Positions 34,907 through 43,265 of a DNA stretch of 58,122 nt are shown one piece after another (positions within the stretch are counted from its first letter, which is position 1; the number at the start of each line of letters is the position of its first letter). Under the pieces are notes generated by a model, which made no database searches, had not been told where the DNA came from, and saw only the letters and a program-made list of their open reading frames with translations. Origin of the DNA: Desulfobulbaceae bacterium (lineage in GTDB: Bacteria; Desulfobacterota; Desulfobulbia; Desulfobulbales; Desulfocapsaceae); the NCBI GenBank assembly GCA_026988015.1, contig JALSMA010000028.1, positions 1 through 58,122 of the forward strand, given 5' to 3'. Position numbers and translations under genes: made by a program.

Positions 34907-35697
34907 TTACACTTGATGCATGTCAGAAATACTTTCATAAGGGAAGTGTCAATGAGGTCTTTGCCCTCAATAATATAAATCTCCAGATTAAAGAGGGGGA
35001 TTTTATCACGGTTATCGGCTCCAACGGTGCCGGCAAGTCTACTCTTCTAAACTGCATTGCCGGCTGTTTTTTTCCGGATACCGGTAAAATCACAGTGAAC
35101 AAAAAGGATGTGACCCGGTGGCCGGAGTATAAGCGGGCCAGATACATTTCCAGGGTTTTTCAGGATCCTCTGCTTGGGACTTGTCCGTCGGCCACCATAG
35201 AGCAGAATCTAGCTCTTGCCAACAGAAGAGGATTGAGGAGGGGGCTTGGTCGTGGGGTTAAGGCAAAGGATGGTGAACTTTTCAGAAGCAGATTGGCCCA
35301 CCTTGGTCTGGGGCTGGAAGAGAGATTGCTTGATAAGGTGGGGCTGTTATCAGGCGGGCAGCGTCAGGCTTTGACCATGCTCATGGCCACCATGATCCGT
35401 CCGGAAGTACTTCTGCTTGATGAACATATTGCAGCCTTGGATCCCAAAACAGCGGGCAAGATTCTTACCTTGACACGGGATATTGTAAAAGAACAGGGTC
35501 TCACCAGTATGATGATCACCCACAACATGAAGCATGCTATCAGCTTTGGCAACCGCCTCATAATGCTTCACCAGGGGCGAATTATTTATGATGTTCGTGG
35601 TGAGGAAAAGAATACCCTCACCGTCGAAGATCTGGTACGTCGTTTCTATGAGTCTCAGGGAGAAGAGCTTGCCATGGATTCCATGTTGCTCTCTTAA
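34903..35697 (+). CDS. ABC transporter ATP-binding protein (TrpZ/LivF-like)
   Basis: A 264-residue single nucleotide-binding domain. Walker A GSNGAGKST is at about 39-47, the signature LLSGGQRQALTM near 148, Walker B VLLLDEHIAALDPKT near 169 (His after the catalytic Glu, where Pro is usual) and the H-loop MITHNMKHAISFG near 205. It powers the importer formed with 32939-34906. GTG 34903 overlaps the permease stop, so translation is coupled. An arginine-rich insert (RRGLRRGLGRGVKAK) before the signature is typical of this subfamily. No terminator is obvious before the convergent gene. Confidence 0.92.
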   Translation: MITLDACQKYFHKGSVNEVFALNNINLQIKEGDFITVIGSNGAGKSTLLNCIAGCFFPDTGKITVNKKDVTRWPEYKRARYISRVFQDPLLGTCPSATIEQNLALANRRGLRRGLGRGVKAKDGELFRSRLAHLGLGLEERLLDKVGLLSGGQRQALTMLMATMIRPEVLLLDEHIAALDPKTAGKILTLTRDIVKEQGLTSMMITHNMKHAISFGNRLIMLHQGRIIYDVRGEEKNTLTVEDLVRRFYESQGEELAMDSMLLS

Positions 35698-35698
35698 G

Positions 35699-35711
35699 CC
35701 TGAATCCGTGA
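35699..35711 (-). repeat. short copy of dispersed word TCACGGATTCAGG
   Basis: An exact 13-base match to positions 71-83, in opposite orientation, directly after the ATPase stop codon. Confidence 0.4.
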
Positions 35712-35785
35712 AACGTAAAATTATCAAGATCGTCAAAAGCTGACATAACCGATGGCCAGGCAGTATGAGTAGACTTGGAAAACCT

Positions 35786-36229
35786 TCAGATGAGCCGTTG
35801 CGGAGTACTCTTCAGGTTGCTGTTCCCCGGATACCATTTAGCGAGAAACAACGTTCCTGTAACTCCCCAGACCATTGCAAAAAAGAGTGTCCAGAGAGGG
35901 GTGGCAACGCCAAACCCCATCCCGAAAAATCCCATTTTCATCTGAACCGGAAAGACAAAGAGTACACTCGACAGCCACGGCAGTACGGAGAGTATTGCGC
36001 CCTTGGTAACAGGTTTTTTCTGGCAGATCGGGATGAGAAAGATGATGCCCCAGAGTGCACTTGCTGCAATGCGTCGCATCCACCATTCGGGACCACCTCC
36101 AGGGATCATTGTAAAACCGAGTGCAGGAGTGATTCCAAGTTTTGCCAGTGACCAGACCACGAGGCTGTTTGTAAAACCGCCAAGTCCACCTGCCAGGAAA
36201 ATGTAAAAGAGTTTTTGTGTAGTTTTCAA
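35786..36229 (-). CDS. unknown integral membrane protein
   Basis: A 147-residue protein if it starts at TTG 36229 (GAAG about 8 bases upstream). The open frame continues upstream into the DUF1566 gene but lacks a reasonable ATG between the genes. There are four to five membrane segments: LFYIFLAGGLGGFTNSLVVW, a Trp-rich turn GGGPEWWMRRIAAS, then three further hydrophobic stretches ending in AMVWGVTGTLFLAKWYPG. I do not recognise a named family. It follows the DUF1566 gene by about 25 bases and may be cotranscribed with it. Confidence in the gene is good, but in the start site low. Confidence 0.65.
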   Translation of the reverse strand: MKTTQKLFYIFLAGGLGGFTNSLVVWSLAKLGITPALGFTMIPGGGPEWWMRRIAASALWGIIFLIPICQKKPVTKGAILSVLPWLSSVLFVFPVQMKMGFFGMGFGVATPLWTLFFAMVWGVTGTLFLAKWYPGNSNLKSTPQRLI

Positions 36230-36254
36230 AATATGCTTCGGTAAGTTGGTGGAA

Positions 36255-37196
36255 TCAGTTGAGGATACTTCTGCACAATCGGCAGAATCCACCGGGAACA
36301 GTTCCCGAGGACCAATAGGATTTTCCCTGTTTATAGTCCACAAACCAGAACCCGGTAGGTTCCCGTTTTGCAGCAACAAAGACAAAAGGCTGCTCTTTTG
36401 AAAAACAGAGGTGCAGGTGGAGACCTTTCAGGCTCAGACTCGGTTCCATGAGCGACATCGCTTCTTCAAGAGTGGGTATACGCCAGTCATTATGTCCGCC
36501 AAACCCCTTCTGATTCAGGTCTTTAATGTCTCTGGTCATCTTCCTGATTGAACAGAGATCGAGTCCTGCTCTCTGCCACATCAGGCCCGTTTTTTCATCA
36601 ATGATAATGCGGGGATCCTCACTTTCTAGCAGAGAATTTTCAAAGTACCCTTTCGGGTTGATTGCTGTGTCAGGGAAGTTCCAGAGTAGGATTGACTCGT
36701 TAAGTTCGGCCTCCTCCAGAGTGCGCTGCTCCGATGGCAGGGTGACCCGTTCTCCTTTGTAAGGAGCCGCCCCGGTACTGGGAAGCGCTTCCCCAAAATC
36801 TTCACTGTCTGATTCCTCAAGGACTGTTGGGATGAGGAAGACACTATTGTTTTTCTCAATCACTTCATGGATAAGCCAGGTTTTTAAGGCGTGGTTAACA
36901 GGGAAATTATCTTTTGAGGAGAGAGTGCTTCCATGGTCGATGATGCATGCTGTCATCATATCAAGTGGTGCCAGGATTTCAGCAAGAATGTTTACAAATC
37001 GGGTGCCTCGCTCCATGAGATAAAGGCGTGGAACCTCTCCGTAGTTGTCGATGAAAAAATAGCAGATCCGTTCTCCCGTGTTGGAGAGATCATCGCGAAG
37101 CCCCTTTGCCGAGAATGTACAAAAAGCAAGATCTGGTGTCATCTCCCAGTCAATGATTGGGGCTGTGGTACTACTCAGTGCGAGTTGAGAAAACAT
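36255..37196 (-). CDS. DUF1566 (Lcl C-terminal) domain protein
   Basis: A 313-residue protein whose C-terminal third (about 200-313) is a DUF1566/Lcl domain: IIIDEKTGLMWQRAGLD, a helix with DLNQKGFGGHNDWRIPTLEE, then FWFVDYKQGKSYWSS and FCRLCRSIL. These domains occur in surface and secreted proteins and in phage-like tropism determinants, and their function is mostly unknown. The N-terminal 190 residues have no recognisable domain and no signal peptide, so a cytoplasmic location is suggested despite the usual association of the domain with the surface. There is an ATG start with only GAGG at moderate distance. Confidence 0.8.
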   Translation of the reverse strand: MFSQLALSSTTAPIIDWEMTPDLAFCTFSAKGLRDDLSNTGERICYFFIDNYGEVPRLYLMERGTRFVNILAEILAPLDMMTACIIDHGSTLSSKDNFPVNHALKTWLIHEVIEKNNSVFLIPTVLEESDSEDFGEALPSTGAAPYKGERVTLPSEQRTLEEAELNESILLWNFPDTAINPKGYFENSLLESEDPRIIIDEKTGLMWQRAGLDLCSIRKMTRDIKDLNQKGFGGHNDWRIPTLEEAMSLMEPSLSLKGLHLHLCFSKEQPFVFVAAKREPTGFWFVDYKQGKSYWSSGTVPGGFCRLCRSILN

Positions 37197-37264
37197 TGAA
37201 ATTGCCTCAGGGCAGTTTTACTGCACAGGCAGCTTGAAAGGGGATTTTCTGTTCTCTTATCGGG

Positions 37265-38671
37265 TCAAACATGCCGTATTTCGGTGTGGCCTGAAATCTC
37301 TGAATTTGTGGTGCAGATATCGCGCAGCGACAGCTTGTTTGTGTGATTGTTTCCGGTGAGGCGGGCAAAGTCCTGCAGTTCACGGGTGCAAACTTCTAGA
37401 AAATTGTGGAGCATGCTTGCGGCTTTGTCAATATCCAGCATCTTGCGTAGTTCCGGATCCTGGGTGGCGATCCCCATGGGACATTTACCGGTATTGCAGA
37501 TACGGTATTGCTGACAGCCGATGGCCATCATTGCACTGGTGCTGATTGCCACGGCATCAGCGCCAAGGGCGAGGGCTTTGGCAAAATCTGAAGAAACCCG
37601 GAGTCCACCGGTACAGATGAGGGAGACATGGAAAGCTTTTTTCTCGTTTAAAAACTTTCTGGCACGATAAATGGCAAATGGCGTGGGGATGCCAACCGAG
37701 TCTTTGACATATTTAGGGGATGCCCCGGTGCCTCCACAACGTCCGTCGAGGGTGATAAAATCGGGATCGGCATAAAGAGCGATTTCAAGATCTGCCTCGA
37801 TATGGCCTGCAGCAAATTTGATTCCAATGGGCCGGCCACAAGAGACCTCACGTAGCCATGTTACCTTCTCCCTGAGCTGCTCACGGGTTAAAATATCCTC
37901 GTAATGGGCGGGGCTGGTGATGTCGTTACCCTCGCTGAAACCACGGATTTCTGCAATTTCGCTTGTTACTTTGTTGCCGGGAAGATGGCCACCCATCCCA
38001 GGTTTTGCGGACTGGCCAAACTTTATCTCAATGGCATCGGCGTTGCGGAGATTTTGTTCGGTGACACTGTAGCGATTGGGGACGTACTCAAATATATATT
38101 TGTGGGCACTGCTCCGCGATTCAGGGAGAATGCCACCTTCTCCGGAGCCGATGGCGGTTTCCATCAGTTTGCTGCCACGCGCTAGGGCAATTTTTGCCTC
38201 CCTTGAAAGGGCTCCAAATGATATGTGGCTGATATATACAGGTGTTGCGATGAGTAATGGCTCTCTGGCATTGCGTCCGATTGTGGTTATGGTTTCCACG
38301 GGTTCATCATGATTCAGAGGGATTTTTGCCAGTTGAGCGCCCTGAATTAGAATGTCATCCCAGGAAATAACCGGTTTTCTGGTCTGCATGGGCTCGATGA
38401 TTGACTTGCCGCTGGTGGCCATGGCGTGGATATTCGCCATATACGACTCGTGGGAATCTTCGGCTTTGTCGGGCTCAAAAAGAATAACCCGTTCTTTGGT
38501 GGATTCCTCTCTATCTGCAGAGATGTCAGGACTGGAATCTGCTCTGCGCCAGAAGGGCTTACCAGCTTCACAGACCGGGCAATGCCAGTCGGGAGGCAGG
38601 TCGTTCCAGCGTACAGTTTGCCTTTCTTCGTCGTATTCGGTGTCACAGACAGAACAGATGTATTTTGACAT
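37265..38671 (-). CDS. rubredoxin fused to FMN-binding glutamate synthase-like domain
   Basis: A 468-residue protein. Residues 1-45 are a rubredoxin (Cys6, Cys9, Cys31, Cys34 in CSVC and CPVC). After a linker comes a GltB-type FMN barrel (about 110-440) with GGTGASPKYVKD, GADAVAISTSAMMAIGC and the 3Fe-4S motif CQQYRICNTGKCPMG. There is no amidotransferase domain, as in archaeal-type GltS. The fused rubredoxin could pass electrons directly to the FMN/Fe-S centre. ATG 38671 with AGGAA upstream is the start; frame-open sequence further upstream is not part of the gene. It lies 61 bases after rubrerythrin, whose natural electron donor is rubredoxin. Confidence 0.9.
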   Translation of the reverse strand: MSKYICSVCDTEYDEERQTVRWNDLPPDWHCPVCEAGKPFWRRADSSPDISADREESTKERVILFEPDKAEDSHESYMANIHAMATSGKSIIEPMQTRKPVISWDDILIQGAQLAKIPLNHDEPVETITTIGRNAREPLLIATPVYISHISFGALSREAKIALARGSKLMETAIGSGEGGILPESRSSAHKYIFEYVPNRYSVTEQNLRNADAIEIKFGQSAKPGMGGHLPGNKVTSEIAEIRGFSEGNDITSPAHYEDILTREQLREKVTWLREVSCGRPIGIKFAAGHIEADLEIALYADPDFITLDGRCGGTGASPKYVKDSVGIPTPFAIYRARKFLNEKKAFHVSLICTGGLRVSSDFAKALALGADAVAISTSAMMAIGCQQYRICNTGKCPMGIATQDPELRKMLDIDKAASMLHNFLEVCTRELQDFARLTGNNHTNKLSLRDICTTNSEISGHTEIRHV

Positions 38672-38732
38672 TGTTGGTTCCTGGTAACAACTGTGGCGGT
38701 GCCGCCAACGAGGTAAACACCGCCAAGGGGGG

Positions 38733-39254
38733 CTAGATATCCATATTGGCCGGTTCGTAATACTCTTTCGGATGCTTGCAGGCGGGGCACTTTGGTGGTG
38801 GCTCGGTTCCCTCATGGGTAAATCCACATATGGAGCATTTCCAGCGAATGGGTTTTTCCCGCTTAAAAACGGTACCATCTTTCAGCATATCCAAGCAGCG
38901 CTGGTAGCGGTCACGATGGTGTGCTTCCACCTTGGCAATCTGCTTAAACAGTATGGCTGCCTCCATGTTGCCCTCTTCTTCTGCATCTTTTGCAAAGGTG
39001 GGGTACATCTCTGTGGTTTCATAGTTTTCGCCATTGATTGCCTCCTGAAGGTTGGCTGCGGTGTCACTAATTCCATTCAGAAGATTAAAATGATCCTTTG
39101 CGTGGCGTTCCTCATTGGCGGCAGACTCTTCAAAAATCTTTGCAATATAGTGATATCCTTCCTTTCTGGCAACTTTTGCGAAAAAGGTATACATATTTCT
39201 GGCCTGTGATTCTCCGGCAAATGCTGCCTTCAGGTTTTCGGTTGTTTTGCTCAT
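38733..39254 (-). CDS. rbr: rubrerythrin
   Basis: A 173-residue non-heme iron protein that reduces hydrogen peroxide in anaerobes. The four-helix ferritin-like domain has the two ExxH-type metal motifs, ESAANEERHAKDHF and KVEAHHRDRYQ, plus FAGESQARNMYTFFA. The C-terminal rubredoxin-like domain has CSICGF and CPACKHP. ATG 39254 is preceded by GGAGGAG. The promoter region contains a Fur/PerR-type box (39339-39353). The next gene carries a rubredoxin domain fused to an FMN glutamate-synthase-like domain, so the pair may form a peroxide-stress unit. Confidence 0.95.
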   Translation of the reverse strand: MSKTTENLKAAFAGESQARNMYTFFAKVARKEGYHYIAKIFEESAANEERHAKDHFNLLNGISDTAANLQEAINGENYETTEMYPTFAKDAEEEGNMEAAILFKQIAKVEAHHRDRYQRCLDMLKDGTVFKREKPIRWKCSICGFTHEGTEPPPKCPACKHPKEYYEPANMDI

Positions 39255-39326
39255 GGCTCCTCCAAGTTCGCCAAAATTTAATAATACAAATACCAAGTGA
39301 AACAGCGTTCTGATTTTCTGTTTATG

Positions 39327-39354
39327 AATGTATCATTTTGATAATTATTTTCAA
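39327..39354 (-). promoter_or_regulatory. promoter of the rubrerythrin gene overlapped by Fur-family box
   Basis: Minus-strand TTGAAA (39354-39349), 16 bases, TACATT (39332-39327). The spacer and -35 are covered by the 15-base box at 39339-39353, so a bound repressor would occlude polymerase. Confidence 0.5.
39339..39353 (-). promoter_or_regulatory. Fur/PerR-type operator
   Basis: TGATAATTATTTTCA matches the 7-1-7 inverted repeat TGATAATNATTATCA at 14 of 15 positions. It is placed 85 bases before the rubrerythrin start and over the predicted promoter. PerR is the likelier member because rubrerythrin genes are known PerR targets in sulfate reducers; this assignment is inferred. Confidence 0.62.
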
Positions 39355-39388
39355 TAAGATTTTCTGTGCATAAGAAGAATGGAATATT

Positions 39389-41671
39389 TCAGCAGGTCAG
39401 TGTTCTGTATATTTCCGGCATCCGCAGGGGAAGCTTTCTGACATCATCGATGAAAATATAGTTCGCCGGCCCATGCATATGCTTCATATATTCTTTTGCA
39501 TGATGATCTATGGTGATACAGAAGGGGTGAATGTCAGCTATCCTGGCTTCAAGGAGAGCGTGCCTGGTGTCTTCAATGGCGTATTCTCCCTTATAGGCAT
39601 CATAATCTTCGGGTTTTCCGTCGCTCAGGGTGATGAGAAGACGAACTTTTGCATCAATATCTTTCAAGATCTCTATGGAATGACGAATGGCGGGTCCCAT
39701 TCTAGTATATTCACCAGGGGCAATGGAACCTATCCTCTGTCTCACTGCTGCACCAAATGGTTCGGTGAGGTGTTTGATATGGAAGAACTCACATCGTGAA
39801 CGGCGCATTCCGGAAAACCCATAGATGCCGTACCTGTCTCCCAGTACCTCCATGGCCTCTGCCATGAGTACCAGGGATTCTTTTAAGGCGTTATTGACCC
39901 AACCGGCAGTGGAGTTTGACATATCCACCAGAAAGAGAACTGCGATATCTCGAGAGTCGCGTTTGAGACGGATAAAAAGCCGATCCGACGGGGGAATTCC
40001 GGCATGGGAGTCTGAGAGGGATTCAACAAGGGAATCAAAATCGATGTCATCACCTTCTCGTTGCCGTCGTACGAAACGCTCTTGGCTGCGCAGCATTTCA
40101 AACTGATGTCGTAACCGGAGACTTAAGCCATGATATTTCTCCAAGGTGTTTTTGATAAATGACGAATGGACAGGAGAGAGTTCTTTACAATGGAGACTGC
40201 ACCAGTTTTTGCGAAAACCCTGTCTTCGATAATCCCACTCATCGTAAACAATGACGTCTCTATTGACAGTAAAAGATTCTTCAGGAGGTTCTGGAGATGC
40301 CGTCTCCAGCATCTTCTGCCCCGCCTTTCCTACTGCTGCTGAAAGAAAACGTGCTGGTGTTTGCCCAAATTCATCAAAAAATTTTTTACTGAAATCTGCA
40401 AGTTCTTGGGGAAGAGTAATCTCTTGATTATTTATGGTGACCAATAGGGGGGCAGCTTTCTCCTGATCTGCGGTGCGCACAAGTTCACTATCCATGATCA
40501 TGGTGACATCGGATTCTGCAGTGCCTTCAGCCATATTTTTTTTCTCATCCTTTTTGTAAATTTCGAGAAGTTTTTCACGCGAAAGTGAGAGTAGGTGGCT
40601 GGTCATCAGGTCGATGAGCTGTTCTCCCAACTTTTGCTTCGCCGCTGTTCTGGCGGCAGCCACAGCGTTCAATCTGAAGTGTCCTTGAAAAGAGAATCGC
40701 TCAAACGGCAGGTAGTTAGTGTGGTGTGGTTCAAGGATTTTGTGGAGCCTGGCAGTGAGAGCTACTGAGTTATTGGCTGTTGCTTTCCCATAAATATAAG
40801 GTTCCGCCTCTTTTTCTGTGAGAAGATGTGAAAGGGTGGTAAGGATATCTTTTTTGTCTGCGATTACAGCATGCTGAATTCCGGCCAGGGGATGGTTGCT
40901 GTTTGCCTGCTTGAGACAGGGGAAAATCTGTTTTGCCGAGGCTCGCAGCAGTCCTGGAAATTCTTGTTCAAGAAAGATCCGTACTCTGAGGGACTCGAGA
41001 ACGTGGTAAATATCCCTAGCGAGGGCGGGATTATCAAAGCCATTGAGATAGTGTCGTAATTGCAGGAATTCGCTTGGCACCTGATTCTCGGAGAGCTGTG
41101 GCTCGACGGTGAAAATCCCGCAGTGTATGAAGCCCCATTGAAAGGTAAGGATAAGTTTATAGTAGAGAAAGTTGTCACTGCTTTCTGAGAAAAAAGAGAG
41201 TTTTTCAGGAAGATAGATACTGGTAGTGTCAGTGTAGATTTGCCTGGAATAACAGATTTGCAGGTCTTTCCGGGCTATGCCACGTATGTAAGGGAGGAGC
41301 TTTTTCTCGATGGAATCAAAACTGAGTCCTCCACTTCCCCCCAGCTGTGCAAGGTAGTTTGGGATGTCATCAGTCATGAAACGCTGGGCCGATCGGAGAC
41401 CATTCGTTTCATAGTGGTCAAGAGTTATGCTTATCCAGCGGGGAATCTGCTCAAGGCTGAGCTGTTTCAAGGTTTCCGGGAGCAGACGGAGAAAGTCAAA
41501 ACAGAGGGAATTAGAAACGGGCCAGATCATCGGGATGTGGCTTAGTGCTGCCTCGCAGATATGATCACTTTCATCGATAAAAGGTTCGAGTACCTCCTCA
41601 ACATCCCACTCATTAGGGATATCCGGGGCAACTAATGCATAAAAACGTTCCGTGAGTTTTGCAAGTTTCAT
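39389..41671 (-). CDS. VWA-domain protein of the NorD/CbbO type
   Basis: A 760-residue soluble protein. The C-terminal von Willebrand A domain (from about 560) has an intact MIDAS: LVDMSNSTAG (DxSxS), the conserved Thr/Gly region MGPAIRHS and TLSDGKPEDY. The long N-terminal region, helical and unlike other domains, is typical of NorD/CbbO proteins. These work with a MoxR-type AAA+ ATPase to insert or remodel metal centres of target enzymes (Rubisco for CbbQO, nitric oxide reductase for NorQD). The AAA+ partner is encoded 20 bases upstream. No Rubisco or NO-reductase gene is in the window, so the client is unknown. It is longer than typical NorD (about 630 residues). Confidence 0.88.
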   Translation of the reverse strand: MKLAKLTERFYALVAPDIPNEWDVEEVLEPFIDESDHICEAALSHIPMIWPVSNSLCFDFLRLLPETLKQLSLEQIPRWISITLDHYETNGLRSAQRFMTDDIPNYLAQLGGSGGLSFDSIEKKLLPYIRGIARKDLQICYSRQIYTDTTSIYLPEKLSFFSESSDNFLYYKLILTFQWGFIHCGIFTVEPQLSENQVPSEFLQLRHYLNGFDNPALARDIYHVLESLRVRIFLEQEFPGLLRASAKQIFPCLKQANSNHPLAGIQHAVIADKKDILTTLSHLLTEKEAEPYIYGKATANNSVALTARLHKILEPHHTNYLPFERFSFQGHFRLNAVAAARTAAKQKLGEQLIDLMTSHLLSLSREKLLEIYKKDEKKNMAEGTAESDVTMIMDSELVRTADQEKAAPLLVTINNQEITLPQELADFSKKFFDEFGQTPARFLSAAVGKAGQKMLETASPEPPEESFTVNRDVIVYDEWDYRRQGFRKNWCSLHCKELSPVHSSFIKNTLEKYHGLSLRLRHQFEMLRSQERFVRRQREGDDIDFDSLVESLSDSHAGIPPSDRLFIRLKRDSRDIAVLFLVDMSNSTAGWVNNALKESLVLMAEAMEVLGDRYGIYGFSGMRRSRCEFFHIKHLTEPFGAAVRQRIGSIAPGEYTRMGPAIRHSIEILKDIDAKVRLLITLSDGKPEDYDAYKGEYAIEDTRHALLEARIADIHPFCITIDHHAKEYMKHMHGPANYIFIDDVRKLPLRMPEIYRTLTC

Positions 41672-41691
41672 ACTGATATCCCATGGGGCTG

Positions 41692-42504
41692 TCAGAATAT
41701 GGAGCTGACCATTTCCTGCAGGGCAGCCAGCATTTCAGGATCGTCACTCAAGGGCTCCAATAGTGCAGCCCGACATGCTGCATGGATATCAATTCCATCC
41801 TGAACCAGTTGGCCTGTCTGAATGAGGAGTCTGGTGGATGCACCTTCTGCAAGCCCTGAATCCTTCAGGCTCCTGGTCATTCCGGCAAGTTTAACCAGTG
41901 AGTACGCAAGTTCCGTGTCAACTCCACCTTCTCGTATTACAATCTCAGTTTCACGTTCAGGTTCTGGATAGTCAAAGGAAATGGCCACAAAACGTTGTCT
42001 GGTTGATGGTTTCAAATCTTTTAAGACACTCTGGTAACCGGGATTGTAGGAGACGCTGATCATAAATTCCTGTGGAGCACTGAGGAGTTCTCCGAGCTTT
42101 TCCACGGGGAGTTCACGGCGATCATCTGCAAGAGGGTGAATAACCACAGTGGTGTCTTTTCTAGCTTCAACGATCTCGTCGAGATAACAGATTGCTCCTG
42201 CCCGAACTGCCAGAGTAAGAGGACCATCAGTCCAGACAGCTTCACCGGAACGAATGAGGTAGCGACCGACCAGGTCGCTGGTAGAAAGATCATCATGGCA
42301 TGAGACGGTGATAAGCGGGCGTTGAAGTTTCCAGGCCAGGTATTGCATAAACCTGGTTTTACCACATCCCGTTGGTCCCTTGAGAAGCAGGGGCAGTTTG
42401 TTTTTATATGCGGAAAGAGCTATTTCCATCTCATTTCCTGAGGCGAGATAGTATGGCTCCTTTGTGATGAGGTGTTCTTCCAGGCGCTGTTTTATGGTTC
42501 CCAT
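41692..42504 (-). CDS. MoxR-type AAA+ ATPase, CbbQ/NorQ-like
   Basis: A 270-residue ATPase with Walker A GPTGCGKT at about 43-50, Walker B AICYLDEIVEARKD near 107, sensor 1 VSYNPGYQ near 150 and the CbbQ/NorQ C-terminal domain. The DLVGRYLI stretch and PLADDRRELPVEK match the family's pore-loop region. It hydrolyses ATP to drive conformational change of a client together with its VWA partner encoded downstream. ATG 42504 is preceded by AAGGAG. These two genes form an isolated pair. The gap to metW (128 bases) has no recognisable feature. Confidence 0.92.
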   Translation of the reverse strand: MGTIKQRLEEHLITKEPYYLASGNEMEIALSAYKNKLPLLLKGPTGCGKTRFMQYLAWKLQRPLITVSCHDDLSTSDLVGRYLIRSGEAVWTDGPLTLAVRAGAICYLDEIVEARKDTTVVIHPLADDRRELPVEKLGELLSAPQEFMISVSYNPGYQSVLKDLKPSTRQRFVAISFDYPEPERETEIVIREGGVDTELAYSLVKLAGMTRSLKDSGLAEGASTRLLIQTGQLVQDGIDIHAACRAALLEPLSDDPEMLAALQEMVSSIF

Positions 42505-42632
42505 GGTACTCCTTATTACTGGTTGTAATTTTGTCGACAGGAAAACTCTTTATAAAATGTTCATAGGTAGTGCAGTAGTCAAGAATTATTATTATAAGGT
42601 GTGGGAATTTAGTGGCGCTGGAGATGGTAGAG

Positions 42633-43265
42633 TCAGGAAGATTTTGTTTTTTCAATGAGAAAAACGCCATAGGTGGCTCGGAGGTTAGAGAAAAAAGTGA
42701 CTATTTTCCCACTTCTATCATGGTCGTGGGTGTTGATGGCACACTCCTTGACAATCTTGTAACCGACATCTTTTGAGAATCTTCTGAAATCTTCCAGGGT
42801 AATGATACGGATGTTTGGGGTGTCGTACCAGGAGTAGGGGAGTTGACGACTCTTTGGTGCCTGCCCTTTGAAGAGCAGTTGCAGTCTGATGGAGAGATGA
42901 CTGAAGTTTGGAAAGCTGACAATCACCTGTTTTCCTATCCGGGCCAGGGATTTCAAGAGCTTGTCTGGCTGATACACCTGTTGCAGGGTCTGGCTGAGGA
43001 TGACCACATCGAAATATTCATTCGGGTAGTCCATAACCTCATCCTTAAGGTCACCCTGCAGGACACTTAATCCACGTTCTATGCAGGATGCAGCCTTTTC
43101 CTTATCCTGCTCGATACCAGTGCCATGAATGTTCTTGTGTTCCTTGAGCCAGGCAAGGAGGTCTCCTTTGCCGCAGCCAAGGTCAAGGATATGGGCACCC
43201 GGTTTGATCCAGGAGGCAATGACAGCGAGATCAAATCGTAGTTGTCTGGGGGGCGTCGATGCCAT
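42633..43265 (-). CDS. metW: methionine biosynthesis protein MetW (methyltransferase-like)
   Basis: A 210-residue SAM-methyltransferase-fold protein with motif [17 protein letters not shown] near residue 20 and [20 protein letters not shown], diagnostic for MetW. In proteobacteria MetW works with MetX in homoserine acylation. The gene overlaps metX by 35 bases, so the two are coupled. It is the last gene of metY-metX-metW. The final residues are FLIEKTKSS. Confidence 0.92.
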   Translation of the reverse strand: MASTPPRQLRFDLAVIASWIKPGAHILDLGCGKGDLLAWLKEHKNIHGTGIEQDKEKAASCIERGLSVLQGDLKDEVMDYPNEYFDVVILSQTLQQVYQPDKLLKSLARIGKQVIVSFPNFSHLSIRLQLLFKGQAPKSRQLPYSWYDTPNIRIITLEDFRRFSKDVGYKIVKECAINTHDHDRSGKIVTFFSNLRATYGVFLIEKTKSS

